7,750 nt of DNA from Deltaproteobacteria bacterium. GTDB taxonomy: Bacteria; Desulfobacterota; Desulfobacteria; Desulfobacterales; ETH-SRB1. Where the stretch lies: NCBI GenBank assembly GCA_030627475.1, contig DAOURZ010000052.1:1-7750 (forward strand). Reading direction: 5' to 3'. Position 1 is the first letter of the stretch. Each line of letters opens with the position of its first letter. Shown here in pieces: positions 1 to 5,029 of this stretch. The position numbers and the translations under genes were made by a program. Under the pieces are notes generated by a model, which worked only from the letters and a program-made list of their open reading frames with translations, was not told where the DNA came from and did no database searches.

Positions 1-651
1 ATAGCTTATACATCTTATTTAAAGGGAAAGCCTGATCTTTATATAAAACATCTAAAAGATAAACATGGTGCTGTAGTAGCCAAAAAAGGGTTGAATATTA
101 CGCCGGCATGGGTGCCAGATAAATTTTCTCTTGCTGCTGCTCTTTCATTTTCCGGTAATTCAGAAATTTATCTGTTGACCGGAAGAGGGAAAATTATTAA
201 GAAATTAACAAATAACTGGGGAATTGATGTTTCTCCAACGTTTTCACCGGATGGCAGCAAAATGGCATTTGTCTCCAACAGATCGGGGACTCCCCAAATT
301 TATAAGATGGATTTAGATTCCGGGCAGGTAAATAGGTTGACGTTTCAAGGAAGATACAATACATGCCCGAGCTGGTCTCCCAAAAGTGATAAAATAGCAT
401 ATTCAGGCATAAAAAATGGAGAAATCAATATTTACACAATAGATATTGAAGGAGAAGGCCCGGCATTACAATTAACACACAACACAGGCAATAATGAGTC
501 TCCCACATGGTCACCGGATGGAAGTCTCATTGCGTTTAGTTCAACTCGTGAAGGACATTCGAGAATCTATGTTATGACTGCTTATGGAACTGACCAGAGA
601 CGTTTGCTTGCCTTGCCCGGTGACCAGACAGATCCTGAATGGTCTCCATAA
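1..651 (+). CDS. tolB: TolB, Tol-Pal periplasmic beta-propeller protein (5' end missing)
   Basis: The frame is open from the first base, so this is the C-terminal 216 residues of a protein that is usually about 430 long. It contains repeated PD40-type propeller blades, each with a core like PTFSPDGSKMAF or PTWSPDGSLIAF followed by a segment such as RIYVMTAYG; about five blades are visible, the last ending EWSP at the stop. In the family, TolB is a periplasmic protein whose propeller binds Pal and whose N-terminal part (off the window) contacts TolA. Pal and CpoB follow in the usual order, which separates TolB from other PD40 proteins. An ATG at base 91 is internal to a blade and is not the start. 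Codon use and composition match the neighbours. Confidence 0.93.
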   Translation: MAYTSYLKGKPDLYIKHLKDKHGAVVAKKGLNITPAWVPDKFSLAAALSFSGNSEIYLLTGRGKIIKKLTNNWGIDVSPTFSPDGSKMAFVSNRSGTPQIYKMDLDSGQVNRLTFQGRYNTCPSWSPKSDKIAYSGIKNGEINIYTIDIEGEGPALQLTHNTGNNESPTWSPDGSLIAFSSTREGHSRIYVMTAYGTDQRRLLALPGDQTDPEWSP

Positions 652-659
652 GTCAGGCA

Positions 660-733
660 TTAGGAACGTGAACGAAATAACTTCCCCAACTCTATGTACC
701 TACTTGGTGAAGTTATTTCGTCCACGTTCCTTA
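660..733 (-). mobile_element. Short MITE-like palindromic element, internally deleted copy
   Basis: A 68-bp core (663-730) has terminal inverted repeats of 22 bp beginning GGAACGTG, matching at 21 of 22 positions, and can fold into one hairpin. TTA lies directly on both sides (660-662 and 731-733), like a 3-bp target duplication. Read on the minus strand, its first 46 bases match the start of the longer element at 4834-5019 at about 40 positions and its last 22 bases match that element's end; the 112 bp between are absent. It carries no coding capacity. It sits in the tolB-pal gap and would be transcribed as a hairpin in the mRNA. No T-run follows, so it is not a typical intrinsic terminator. 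A REP-type element is the alternative. Confidence 0.75.
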
Positions 734-768
734 ATAAAAAGTTTATTAATTTCTAAAGGAGGAAAAAA

Positions 769-1374
769 ATGAAAAAAAAATTATGGTTATGTTTGTCTCT
801 TTTATTAGTAATTCCAGGATTGCTGATCGTTCCTTCTTGTGCAAAGAAGGTAGTTCAGGTTGATCTTACCGCTCAAACCCAGGAAGACGAAGCGGCAAAA
901 CTGGCTGCTGAAAAAGCAAAGCAGGAAGAAATTGCAAGGCAAAACCTTGCAAGACAACAAGAGACTGCAAAACAACAGGCTTTAGCTGCAAAACGTCGTC
1001 AAGAGGAAGCTGCAAAACGTAAAATAATTGCAGCAAGAAACTTATTTATGAATGAAAATATTTACTTTGATTTTGACAAGTCTGATCTTAAGCCTGAAGC
1101 TCAGGAAGTTTTAAAAAGAAAAGCTGAATGGCTGAGAAATAATCCCGGCGAATCAATTATTGTCGAGGGCCATTGTGATGAACGCGGAACAAACGAATAT
1201 AACCTTGCCCTTGGTGACAGACGTGCTCAAAGCGCAAAGAGCTTCCTTGTTGATCTCGGCATTGCAGAATCACGCTTAACAAGAATCAGCTATGGCGAAG
1301 AACGTCCTGCTGATCCACGGCACAATAAAGAAGCATGGGCACAAAACAGGCGCAACCATTTTGTTCTAAAGTAG
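769..1374 (+). CDS. pal: Pal, peptidoglycan-associated outer-membrane lipoprotein
   Basis: This 201-residue protein starts at an ATG with a strong AAAGGAGG site at 755-762. Residues 1-23 are a lipoprotein signal (MKKK, hydrophobic core, lipobox VPSC) with Cys24 as the lipidated residue. Residues about 36-90 are an Ala/Lys/Glu/Gln-rich, probably helical linker. Residues 97-201 form an OmpA-C peptidoglycan-binding domain, with IYFDFDKSDL, the GHCDERGT loop and NLALGDRRA. Asp137 and Arg152 correspond to the residues that grip diaminopimelate in this family. Pal anchors the outer membrane to the wall and is regulated by TolB and TolA; it lies 117 bp downstream of tolB. The long charged linker makes it larger than E. 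coli Pal (about 173 aa with signal), probably extending its reach from the membrane. Confidence 0.95.
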   Translation: MKKKLWLCLSLLLVIPGLLIVPSCAKKVVQVDLTAQTQEDEAAKLAAEKAKQEEIARQNLARQQETAKQQALAAKRRQEEAAKRKIIAARNLFMNENIYFDFDKSDLKPEAQEVLKRKAEWLRNNPGESIIVEGHCDERGTNEYNLALGDRRAQSAKSFLVDLGIAESRLTRISYGEERPADPRHNKEAWAQNRRNHFVLK

Positions 1375-1444
1375 TTGATAGTATGTTTGAACAAAAAAAG
1401 CCTAAAGTTGTGGTACACCTTCGGTGCGAACTGTTAAGGAATCC

Positions 1445-1535
1445 GTCTCGTAGGGACATTTGATAATAGCCTGACAATTTATTGCCAGGTTTGATGTATA
1501 AACAAAAAGCATTAAGTCCCATAGGGACGACAGAA
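1445..1535 (+). repeat. REP-like module A, three hairpins
   Basis: The module contains three short hairpins in a row: GTCTC-gta-GGGAC at 1445-1457 (one G-T pair), CCTG...CAGG at 1470-1489, and GTCCC-ata-GGGAC at 1516-1528, ending GACGACAGAA. Reverse-complementing bases 1583-1668 gives the same order of hairpins, with similar spacers (for example AATAG before the middle hairpin and the same GACGACAGAA end). The two blocks are therefore diverged copies of one module in opposite orientation. No transposase lies nearby. This resembles REP/BIME units mobilised in trans by RAYT-type transposases, but that link is inference. Confidence 0.7.
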
Positions 1536-1582
1536 TTCTGTGCCGCTGATGTTTTGACTACCTCTCAATGGCAAGTTACCTT

Positions 1583-1668
1583 TTCTGTCGTCCTTACAGG
1601 ACCTTTGGATTTGTGTTTTTATCCCTGCAATGAAATTGCAGGACTATTTTCGGATATCCTAACAGGAC
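1583..1668 (-). repeat. REP-like module B, inverted copy of module A
   Basis: On the plus strand this reads TTCTGTCG, then GTCCT-tac-AGGAC at 1590-1602, then a perfect 8-bp stem CCTGCAAT-gaa-ATTGCAGG at 1624-1642, then TCCT-aac-AGGA at 1657-1667. It is module A reversed, and the stems of the two copies differ by compensated changes (GTCCC/GGGAC in A, GTCCT/AGGAC in B), which argues that the hairpins themselves are conserved. With module A it makes a palindromic block of about 224 bp. In RNA this could stabilise or attenuate the tolB-pal transcript. Confidence 0.7.
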
Positions 1669-1710
1669 AAAACAATGTTTCTCACAGTTTCTCACAACTC
1701 ATTGATAAAA

Positions 1711-1738
1711 TTGACCTCAAAATGGAAATTCCTATACT
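1711..1738 (+). promoter_or_regulatory. Probable sigma70-type promoter for cpoB
   Basis: TTGACC (1711-1716) and TATACT (1733-1738) each match the -35 and -10 consensus at five of six bases and are 16 bp apart. Transcription would begin near 1745, leaving a leader of about 34 nt before the cpoB ATG. It lies just downstream of the repeat block, so cpoB and the ruv genes may be transcribed independently of tolB-pal. Based on sequence match only. Confidence 0.55.
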
Positions 1739-1778
1739 ATTCAATTATCATCTTCTGAAAAGGGGCTTTATCTCTGCA

Positions 1779-2624
1779 ATGAAATATTTTGCTTTATTCT
1801 TATTAGTATTTCTAAATGTTTTGTGTGGATGTTCCACGCGTGGCGATATCGTTATGCTTGAGAATCGAATGTCTTTGATTGACCAACGCATTGCAACATC
1901 GGAAGAATATAATAAAAGGCTGGAAGCCAGGATAGAAGCCAGGCTGGAAGAATTCATTAACCTGCTGGAAAAAAAGGAACAAACACTTAGAAATAAATCT
2001 GCCAAACTGCATGCAATGCAGAATCAGTTGAAAGCTGAAATGCGATCAATAATCGGAAGAATTGACGAAACTGATTATTTGGTAAAGCAAAAATTATCCG
2101 GGTTAGATAAAATAACCGAAAATTGGTTTAAAAAGATAGAAGACTCTGCCGGTTTAAATAACGATCGCATAACACGTTTAGAGCAGTATCTTGATTTTGA
2201 ATCAGATAAAAATGATCTAAAAATACAATCAAAGACCCAAACCAAAAAAAAACTTTCAGAAAATGAATTATACGCAGTATCCAAACAGGCATTTGATGCA
2301 GGAGATTTTGAAACTGCCCGCAATGGTTTTAAAACTTTAATAAATAAATTTCCAAATTCGGCACATGCGGATAATGCCCAGTTTTGGATAGGTGAAACTT
2401 ATTATAGTGAAAAGTGGTATGAAAAAGCCATACTTGAATATCAGAAAGTTATAGAAAAATATCCAAAAGGGAATAAACTGCCGGCTTCTCTTCTAAAGCA
2501 GGGATTTGCGTTCTTTAATCTTGGAGATAAAGCAAATGCTCGCATTATATTGAAGGGGCTTGTAAAAAAATACTCCAAATCCAATGAAGCTAAAATAGCG
2601 ACAAAAAAATTAAAGAAACTATAG
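1779..2624 (+). CDS. cpoB: CpoB/YbgF-like Tol-Pal coordinator, predicted lipoprotein
   Basis: From ATG 1779 the protein has 281 residues. Residues 1-17 form a lipoprotein signal ending in the lipobox LCGC with Cys18 lipidated. Residues about 25-135 are charged and heptad-like, a coiled coil as in the YbgF N-terminal trimerisation region but longer. Residues about 160-281 hold three TPR repeats (AFDAGDFETARNGF, then QFWIGETYYS, then QGFAFFNLGD). In E. coli, CpoB is periplasmic, binds TolA and coordinates Tol with peptidoglycan synthesis at division. Following pal is its usual place. The frame is open upstream to 1482, but those 99 codons translate repeats and would bury the signal peptide. An AAGGGG site lies 13 nt upstream, a rather long spacing. 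Lipidation rather than a soluble form is the main difference from E. coli. Confidence 0.9.
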   Translation: MKYFALFLLVFLNVLCGCSTRGDIVMLENRMSLIDQRIATSEEYNKRLEARIEARLEEFINLLEKKEQTLRNKSAKLHAMQNQLKAEMRSIIGRIDETDYLVKQKLSGLDKITENWFKKIEDSAGLNNDRITRLEQYLDFESDKNDLKIQSKTQTKKKLSENELYAVSKQAFDAGDFETARNGFKTLINKFPNSAHADNAQFWIGETYYSEKWYEKAILEYQKVIEKYPKGNKLPASLLKQGFAFFNLGDKANARIILKGLVKKYSKSNEAKIATKKLKKL

Positions 2625-2652
2625 GCTTAGCCGTTTACCGTTACTATCCAGC

Positions 2653-3141
2653 ATGATAAAAATTATTGGTATAGATCCAGGCCTGGCTGCAACCGGCATT
2701 GGTATTGTAAGAGGAACTGGATTTAAGGTTGATGGCTTTTCATATGGCTGCATTAATACTTCGAAAGATATGTCCTTGCCGGCCCGTCTTGATCAAATCT
2801 TTTCTAAGCTTATCCTGATTTTAAAAGATGAAAAACCTGATTTAATGGTTTTGGAAGATGTTTTTTCTCTGGAAAAATATCCAAAATCCGGGATTATACT
2901 GGGAAAGGTTTCAGGTATTATTCTTCTTGCCGGATGCAGGACTGACGTGCCTTCAATTGAAATTCCGGTTCGTGAAGCAAAACAGGTTTTAACTGGAAAC
3001 GGAAGTGCAACTAAAACTCAGCTTGAAAAAACTGTAAGAAATATAGTTAACTTAACAACTCCTATTAGACCTTACCATGCGTCCGATGCTCTGAGTCTGT
3101 CGCTTATAGGCCTGTTTCGTTACAAAAAATGTGTCGGATAA
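2653..3141 (+). CDS. ruvC: RuvC, Holliday junction resolvase
   Basis: A 162-residue protein with the RNase H-like fold of RuvC. It cuts paired strands of a four-way junction as a homodimer, using metal ions. Predicted catalytic residues are Asp8 (IGIDPG), Glu68 (VLEDVF), His142 and Asp145 (HASDALSLS). The third position is His as in Thermus RuvC, rather than Asp as in E. coli. The region GNGSATKTQLEKTVRNIV matches the conserved GxGxAxKxQV segment. The start is supported because the DPG motif must lie within about ten residues of the N-terminus. No clear Shine-Dalgarno site is visible, and the gap to cpoB is 28 bp, so translation may depend on coupling or a weak site. It is followed 14 bp later by ruvA, which fits a ruvCAB operon. 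Confidence 0.95.
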   Translation: MIKIIGIDPGLAATGIGIVRGTGFKVDGFSYGCINTSKDMSLPARLDQIFSKLILILKDEKPDLMVLEDVFSLEKYPKSGIILGKVSGIILLAGCRTDVPSIEIPVREAKQVLTGNGSATKTQLEKTVRNIVNLTTPIRPYHASDALSLSLIGLFRYKKCVG

Positions 3142-3145
3142 ATTC

Positions 3146-3150
3146 AGGAG
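3146..3150 (+). promoter_or_regulatory. Ribosome binding site that sets the ruvA start
   Basis: AGGAG lies 5 nt before GTG 3156. The alternative ATG at 3129 overlaps the end of ruvC and has no such site, so this motif favours the GTG start. Confidence 0.75.
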
Positions 3151-3155
3151 CATCT

Positions 3156-3773
3156 GTGATAAGTTATATTGAGGGGAAACTATTAAAAAAAGAAAAAGAG
3201 CGGATAATTATTCTTGCTAATCAGATAGGATATGAAATTTTGCTGCCTGCAATCGTAATGGATACTCTTAAAACAAAGGCAACAGGAGAAGAAATATCTT
3301 TTCATATTTACTATCACCAGGCTGAACGCCAGCCAAAACCTGTTTTAATCGGTTTTAATCTGGAAATTGAAAAAGAATTTTTTCAGCATTTTATTTCTGT
3401 TGAAGATATAGGCCCAATTAAAGCGGTCAAAGCGCTTAATATACCCATTCATGAAATAGCGAGCGCCATTGAGTCAAAAGATGCGAATAAACTTAAACAA
3501 TTAAAAGGCATTGGGGCAAGAACCGCTGAAAAAATTATTGCCACACTTAAGGGAAAGGTGGATAAATTCGCTTTAACTACGAGTGATAAGCCTGAAAAAA
3601 TACAGATTGCGGAAGATATCTCAACACAGATGCTGAATGTGCTGGTTTCTCAGCTTGGTCACAAGGGCAACGATGCAAAACGTATGATTGCTGAAGCAGT
3701 AAAACGCAACAAAAATATTTCTACATTTGAAGAACTTTTTGAAGAAGTATATCGTGGTACAAAAACTCCATGA
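3156..3773 (+). CDS. ruvA: RuvA, Holliday junction DNA-binding subunit
   Basis: From GTG 3156 the protein is 205 residues, close to E. coli RuvA (203), and opens VISYIEGKL, matching the normal N-terminus. Residues 1-65 are the OB-fold domain with [11 protein letters not shown]. Two helix-hairpin-helix motifs follow: a degenerate one near 81-94 ([14 protein letters not shown]) and a canonical one near 116-129 ([13 protein letters not shown]). Residues about 150-200 are domain III, which contacts RuvB. RuvA tetramers hold the junction in a square-planar form and load RuvB. The loop between the last OB strands (HQAERQPKP, 54-62) is longer than in E. coli and lacks the paired Glu-Asp 'acidic pin'. 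The stop overlaps the ruvB start in ATGA, so the two are probably translationally coupled. Confidence 0.94.
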   Translation: MISYIEGKLLKKEKERIIILANQIGYEILLPAIVMDTLKTKATGEEISFHIYYHQAERQPKPVLIGFNLEIEKEFFQHFISVEDIGPIKAVKALNIPIHEIASAIESKDANKLKQLKGIGARTAEKIIATLKGKVDKFALTTSDKPEKIQIAEDISTQMLNVLVSQLGHKGNDAKRMIAEAVKRNKNISTFEELFEEVYRGTKTP

Positions 3774-4798
3774 TTGATGATATCCTTAAATATTCTTCAG
3801 ATAAACAGGGCATACTTACAGGAACAAGTCTGCCCGTCGATGAAGAACAGGCAATTAAGTCTTTGCGTCCTGAATATCTGAATGATTACGTTGGACAGGC
3901 CGAAGTAATTGAAACTCTCAAAATCGCAATTGAAGCAGCCATAGAACGTAATGAACCGATTGACCATGTACTTTTTCATGGACCGCCCGGTCTTGGCAAA
4001 ACCACACTTGCGCATATTATTTCTAATGAAATGGGAAGTAATCTTACTGTTACTTCCGGGCCAGCTCTTGAAAAAGGCGGAGACCTGATAGGTATTTTAA
4101 CTAATTTAGAGGATAAAAGTATTCTGTTTATAGATGAAATACATAGAATGCCAAAAATTGTAGAGGAATTTCTTTATCCTGCCATGGAAGATTTTGCTGT
4201 TGATTTTGTTTTCGACAAAGGAATACACGCCAGAAGTCACAGGTACCATCTAAAGCCGTTTGCCGTAATAGGCGCAACTACAAGAGTAGGCCTGTTATCC
4301 GCACCGCTCAGGGATCGATTCGGTATTTTCAGAAGTTTTGATTTTTATAGCGAAAGCGATCTGGTAAAAATTACCAGACGTTCTGCTGCTTTGCTTAATG
4401 TTCTCATAGATAACGATGGTGCTGCAGAGCTTTCAAGGCGTTCAAGAGGAACCCCAAGAATCGTTAACCGCCTGTTAAAAAGGGTAAGAGATTATGCACA
4501 AGTCCGATCAGATGGTAAAATTACAAAAAAAAACGTGGTAGCTGCCCTGCATTTGGAGGGAGTTGATGAGAAGGGAATTACCGATCTTGACCGTCGTTAT
4601 ATGACAACAATAATTGAATTTTACAACGGAGGGCCTGTTGGAATTGAAGCAATTGCTGCGACACTTCTGGAAGAAACAGATACGCTTGTGGACGTTGTTG
4701 AACCGTACCTTTTAAAAATTGGAATGATTACAAGAACCTCTTCCGGCAGAAAGGCCTCACAAAAGGCATGCAGGCATCTTGGATTAGCAAACAAATAA
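3770..4798 (+). CDS. ruvB: RuvB, branch-migration AAA+ motor
   Basis: A 342-residue AAA+ ATPase, the usual family length. It forms hexameric rings that pump duplex DNA through the RuvA-bound junction. Visible motifs are the N-terminal [12 protein letters not shown]; Walker [10 protein letters not shown] at 71-79; Walker B LFIDEIHR at 119-126; sensor 1 GATTR at 168-172; the LRDRFG segment at 180-185, containing the predicted arginine finger; and sensor 2 [11 protein letters not shown] at 226-236. A winged-helix DNA-binding domain runs from about 266 to the end. The C-terminal GR motif reads [10 protein letters not shown], where E. coli has RTPRGR. The gene starts at the ATGA overlap with ruvA. 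No terminator-like hairpin with a T-run follows; a MITE-like element begins 35 bp after the stop. Confidence 0.97.
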   Translation: MIDDILKYSSDKQGILTGTSLPVDEEQAIKSLRPEYLNDYVGQAEVIETLKIAIEAAIERNEPIDHVLFHGPPGLGKTTLAHIISNEMGSNLTVTSGPALEKGGDLIGILTNLEDKSILFIDEIHRMPKIVEEFLYPAMEDFAVDFVFDKGIHARSHRYHLKPFAVIGATTRVGLLSAPLRDRFGIFRSFDFYSESDLVKITRRSAALLNVLIDNDGAAELSRRSRGTPRIVNRLLKRVRDYAQVRSDGKITKKNVVAALHLEGVDEKGITDLDRRYMTTIIEFYNGGPVGIEAIAATLLEETDTLVDVVEPYLLKIGMITRTSSGRKASQKACRHLGLANK

Positions 4799-4833
4799 AA
4801 CGATCCGGTAAATTATAATTGCTGAAATTTATT

Positions 4834-5019
4834 TAAGGAACGTGGACGAATTAACTTCCGCAAGTAGGCGCATAGATTTGGGTCAGATTTGACCAGTTTC
4901 AGATCGCAAAAGTTGAAGGAATAGCGAGCTATTTCAATATGTTTGTGATTTGAAATTGGTCAAAGGTGGCCCAAAGCTGTGATGCATAGTTGCGGAAGTT
5001 ATTTCGGTCACGTTCCTAA
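4834..5019 (+). mobile_element. Full-length MITE-like palindromic element
   Basis: The 180-bp core (4837-5016) is flanked by TAA on both sides (4834-4836 and 5017-5019). Its terminal inverted repeats begin GGAACGTG and match at 24 of 27 positions. The palindrome continues inward: 4891-4910 pairs with 4942-4961 at 17 of 20 positions, and the centre at 4913-4937 folds as TTGAA...TTCAA around AATAGCGAGCTATT. The whole element could form a single long hairpin. It encodes no protein. Its ends match the short element at 660-733 in opposite orientation. Length, terminal repeats and flanking 3-bp repeats fit a MITE moved by a transposase encoded elsewhere. The TNA-type duplication would suit the IS1031 group of the IS5 family, but this is inference. 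Confidence 0.78.
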
Positions 5020-5023
5020 GGAG
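5018..5023 (+). promoter_or_regulatory. Ribosome binding site deciding the TTG start of the YkuD gene
   Basis: AAGGAG is 6 nt upstream of TTG 5030. It overlaps the last two bases of the MITE's flanking TAA, so the element lies directly against the translation signal. An upstream in-frame ATG at 4979 is inside the element and has no such site. Confidence 0.7.
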
Positions 5024-5029
5024 ATAACT

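Larger units (their letters stand above)
1375..1778. other. 404-bp pal-cpoB intergenic region made of REP-like repeats plus a promoter
   Basis: I see no gene on either strand here. Bases 1375-1444 include a small hairpin (CACC/GGTG around 1416-1426) and may be the outer part of the repeat that follows. Bases 1445-1668 are two inverted copies of a REP-like module, listed separately, separated by 47 bp that include the 12-bp palindrome ACAGAATTCTGT at 1530-1541. Bases 1669-1778 are unique-looking and hold the cpoB promoter. An open frame from 1482 runs through the region into cpoB, but it translates repeat DNA and is not a credible N-terminus. Confidence 0.7.

Noticed and set aside
663..733. 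Intrinsic terminator after tolB
   Set aside because: The hairpin is strong but no U-run follows it in the plus direction, and the same sequence recurs elsewhere as a mobile-element-like repeat.
584..772. 62-codon plus-strand frame across the tolB-pal gap
   Set aside because: It overlaps tolB in another frame and runs through both arms of the palindromic repeat; no recognisable protein.
1445..1668. A small CRISPR array
   Set aside because: There are only two long modules in opposite orientation with internal hairpins, not short direct repeats with regular spacers.
1482..1778. N-terminal extension of cpoB by 99 codons from ATG 1482
   Set aside because: It translates REP-like repeat DNA, overlaps the probable promoter, and would place a clear lipoprotein signal in the middle of the protein.
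1748..2323. Several minus-strand frames opposite cpoB
   Set aside because: They are antisense to a well-supported gene, overlap each other, and show no protein-family features.
3129..3155. ATG 3129 as the start of ruvA
   Set aside because: The GTG at 3156 has an AGGAG site at the right distance and gives the standard RuvA N-terminus.
660..5019. A composite transposon bounded by the two inverted MITE-like copies
   Set aside because: The cargo would be core genes (pal, cpoB, ruvCAB) in a normal order, there is no transposase, and each element has its own 3-bp flanking repeat, which points to separate insertions.
4979..5029. ATG 4979 as the start of the YkuD gene
   Set aside because: It lies inside the MITE-like element, lacks a ribosome site, and adds residues in front of a complete signal peptide that begins at TTG 5030.
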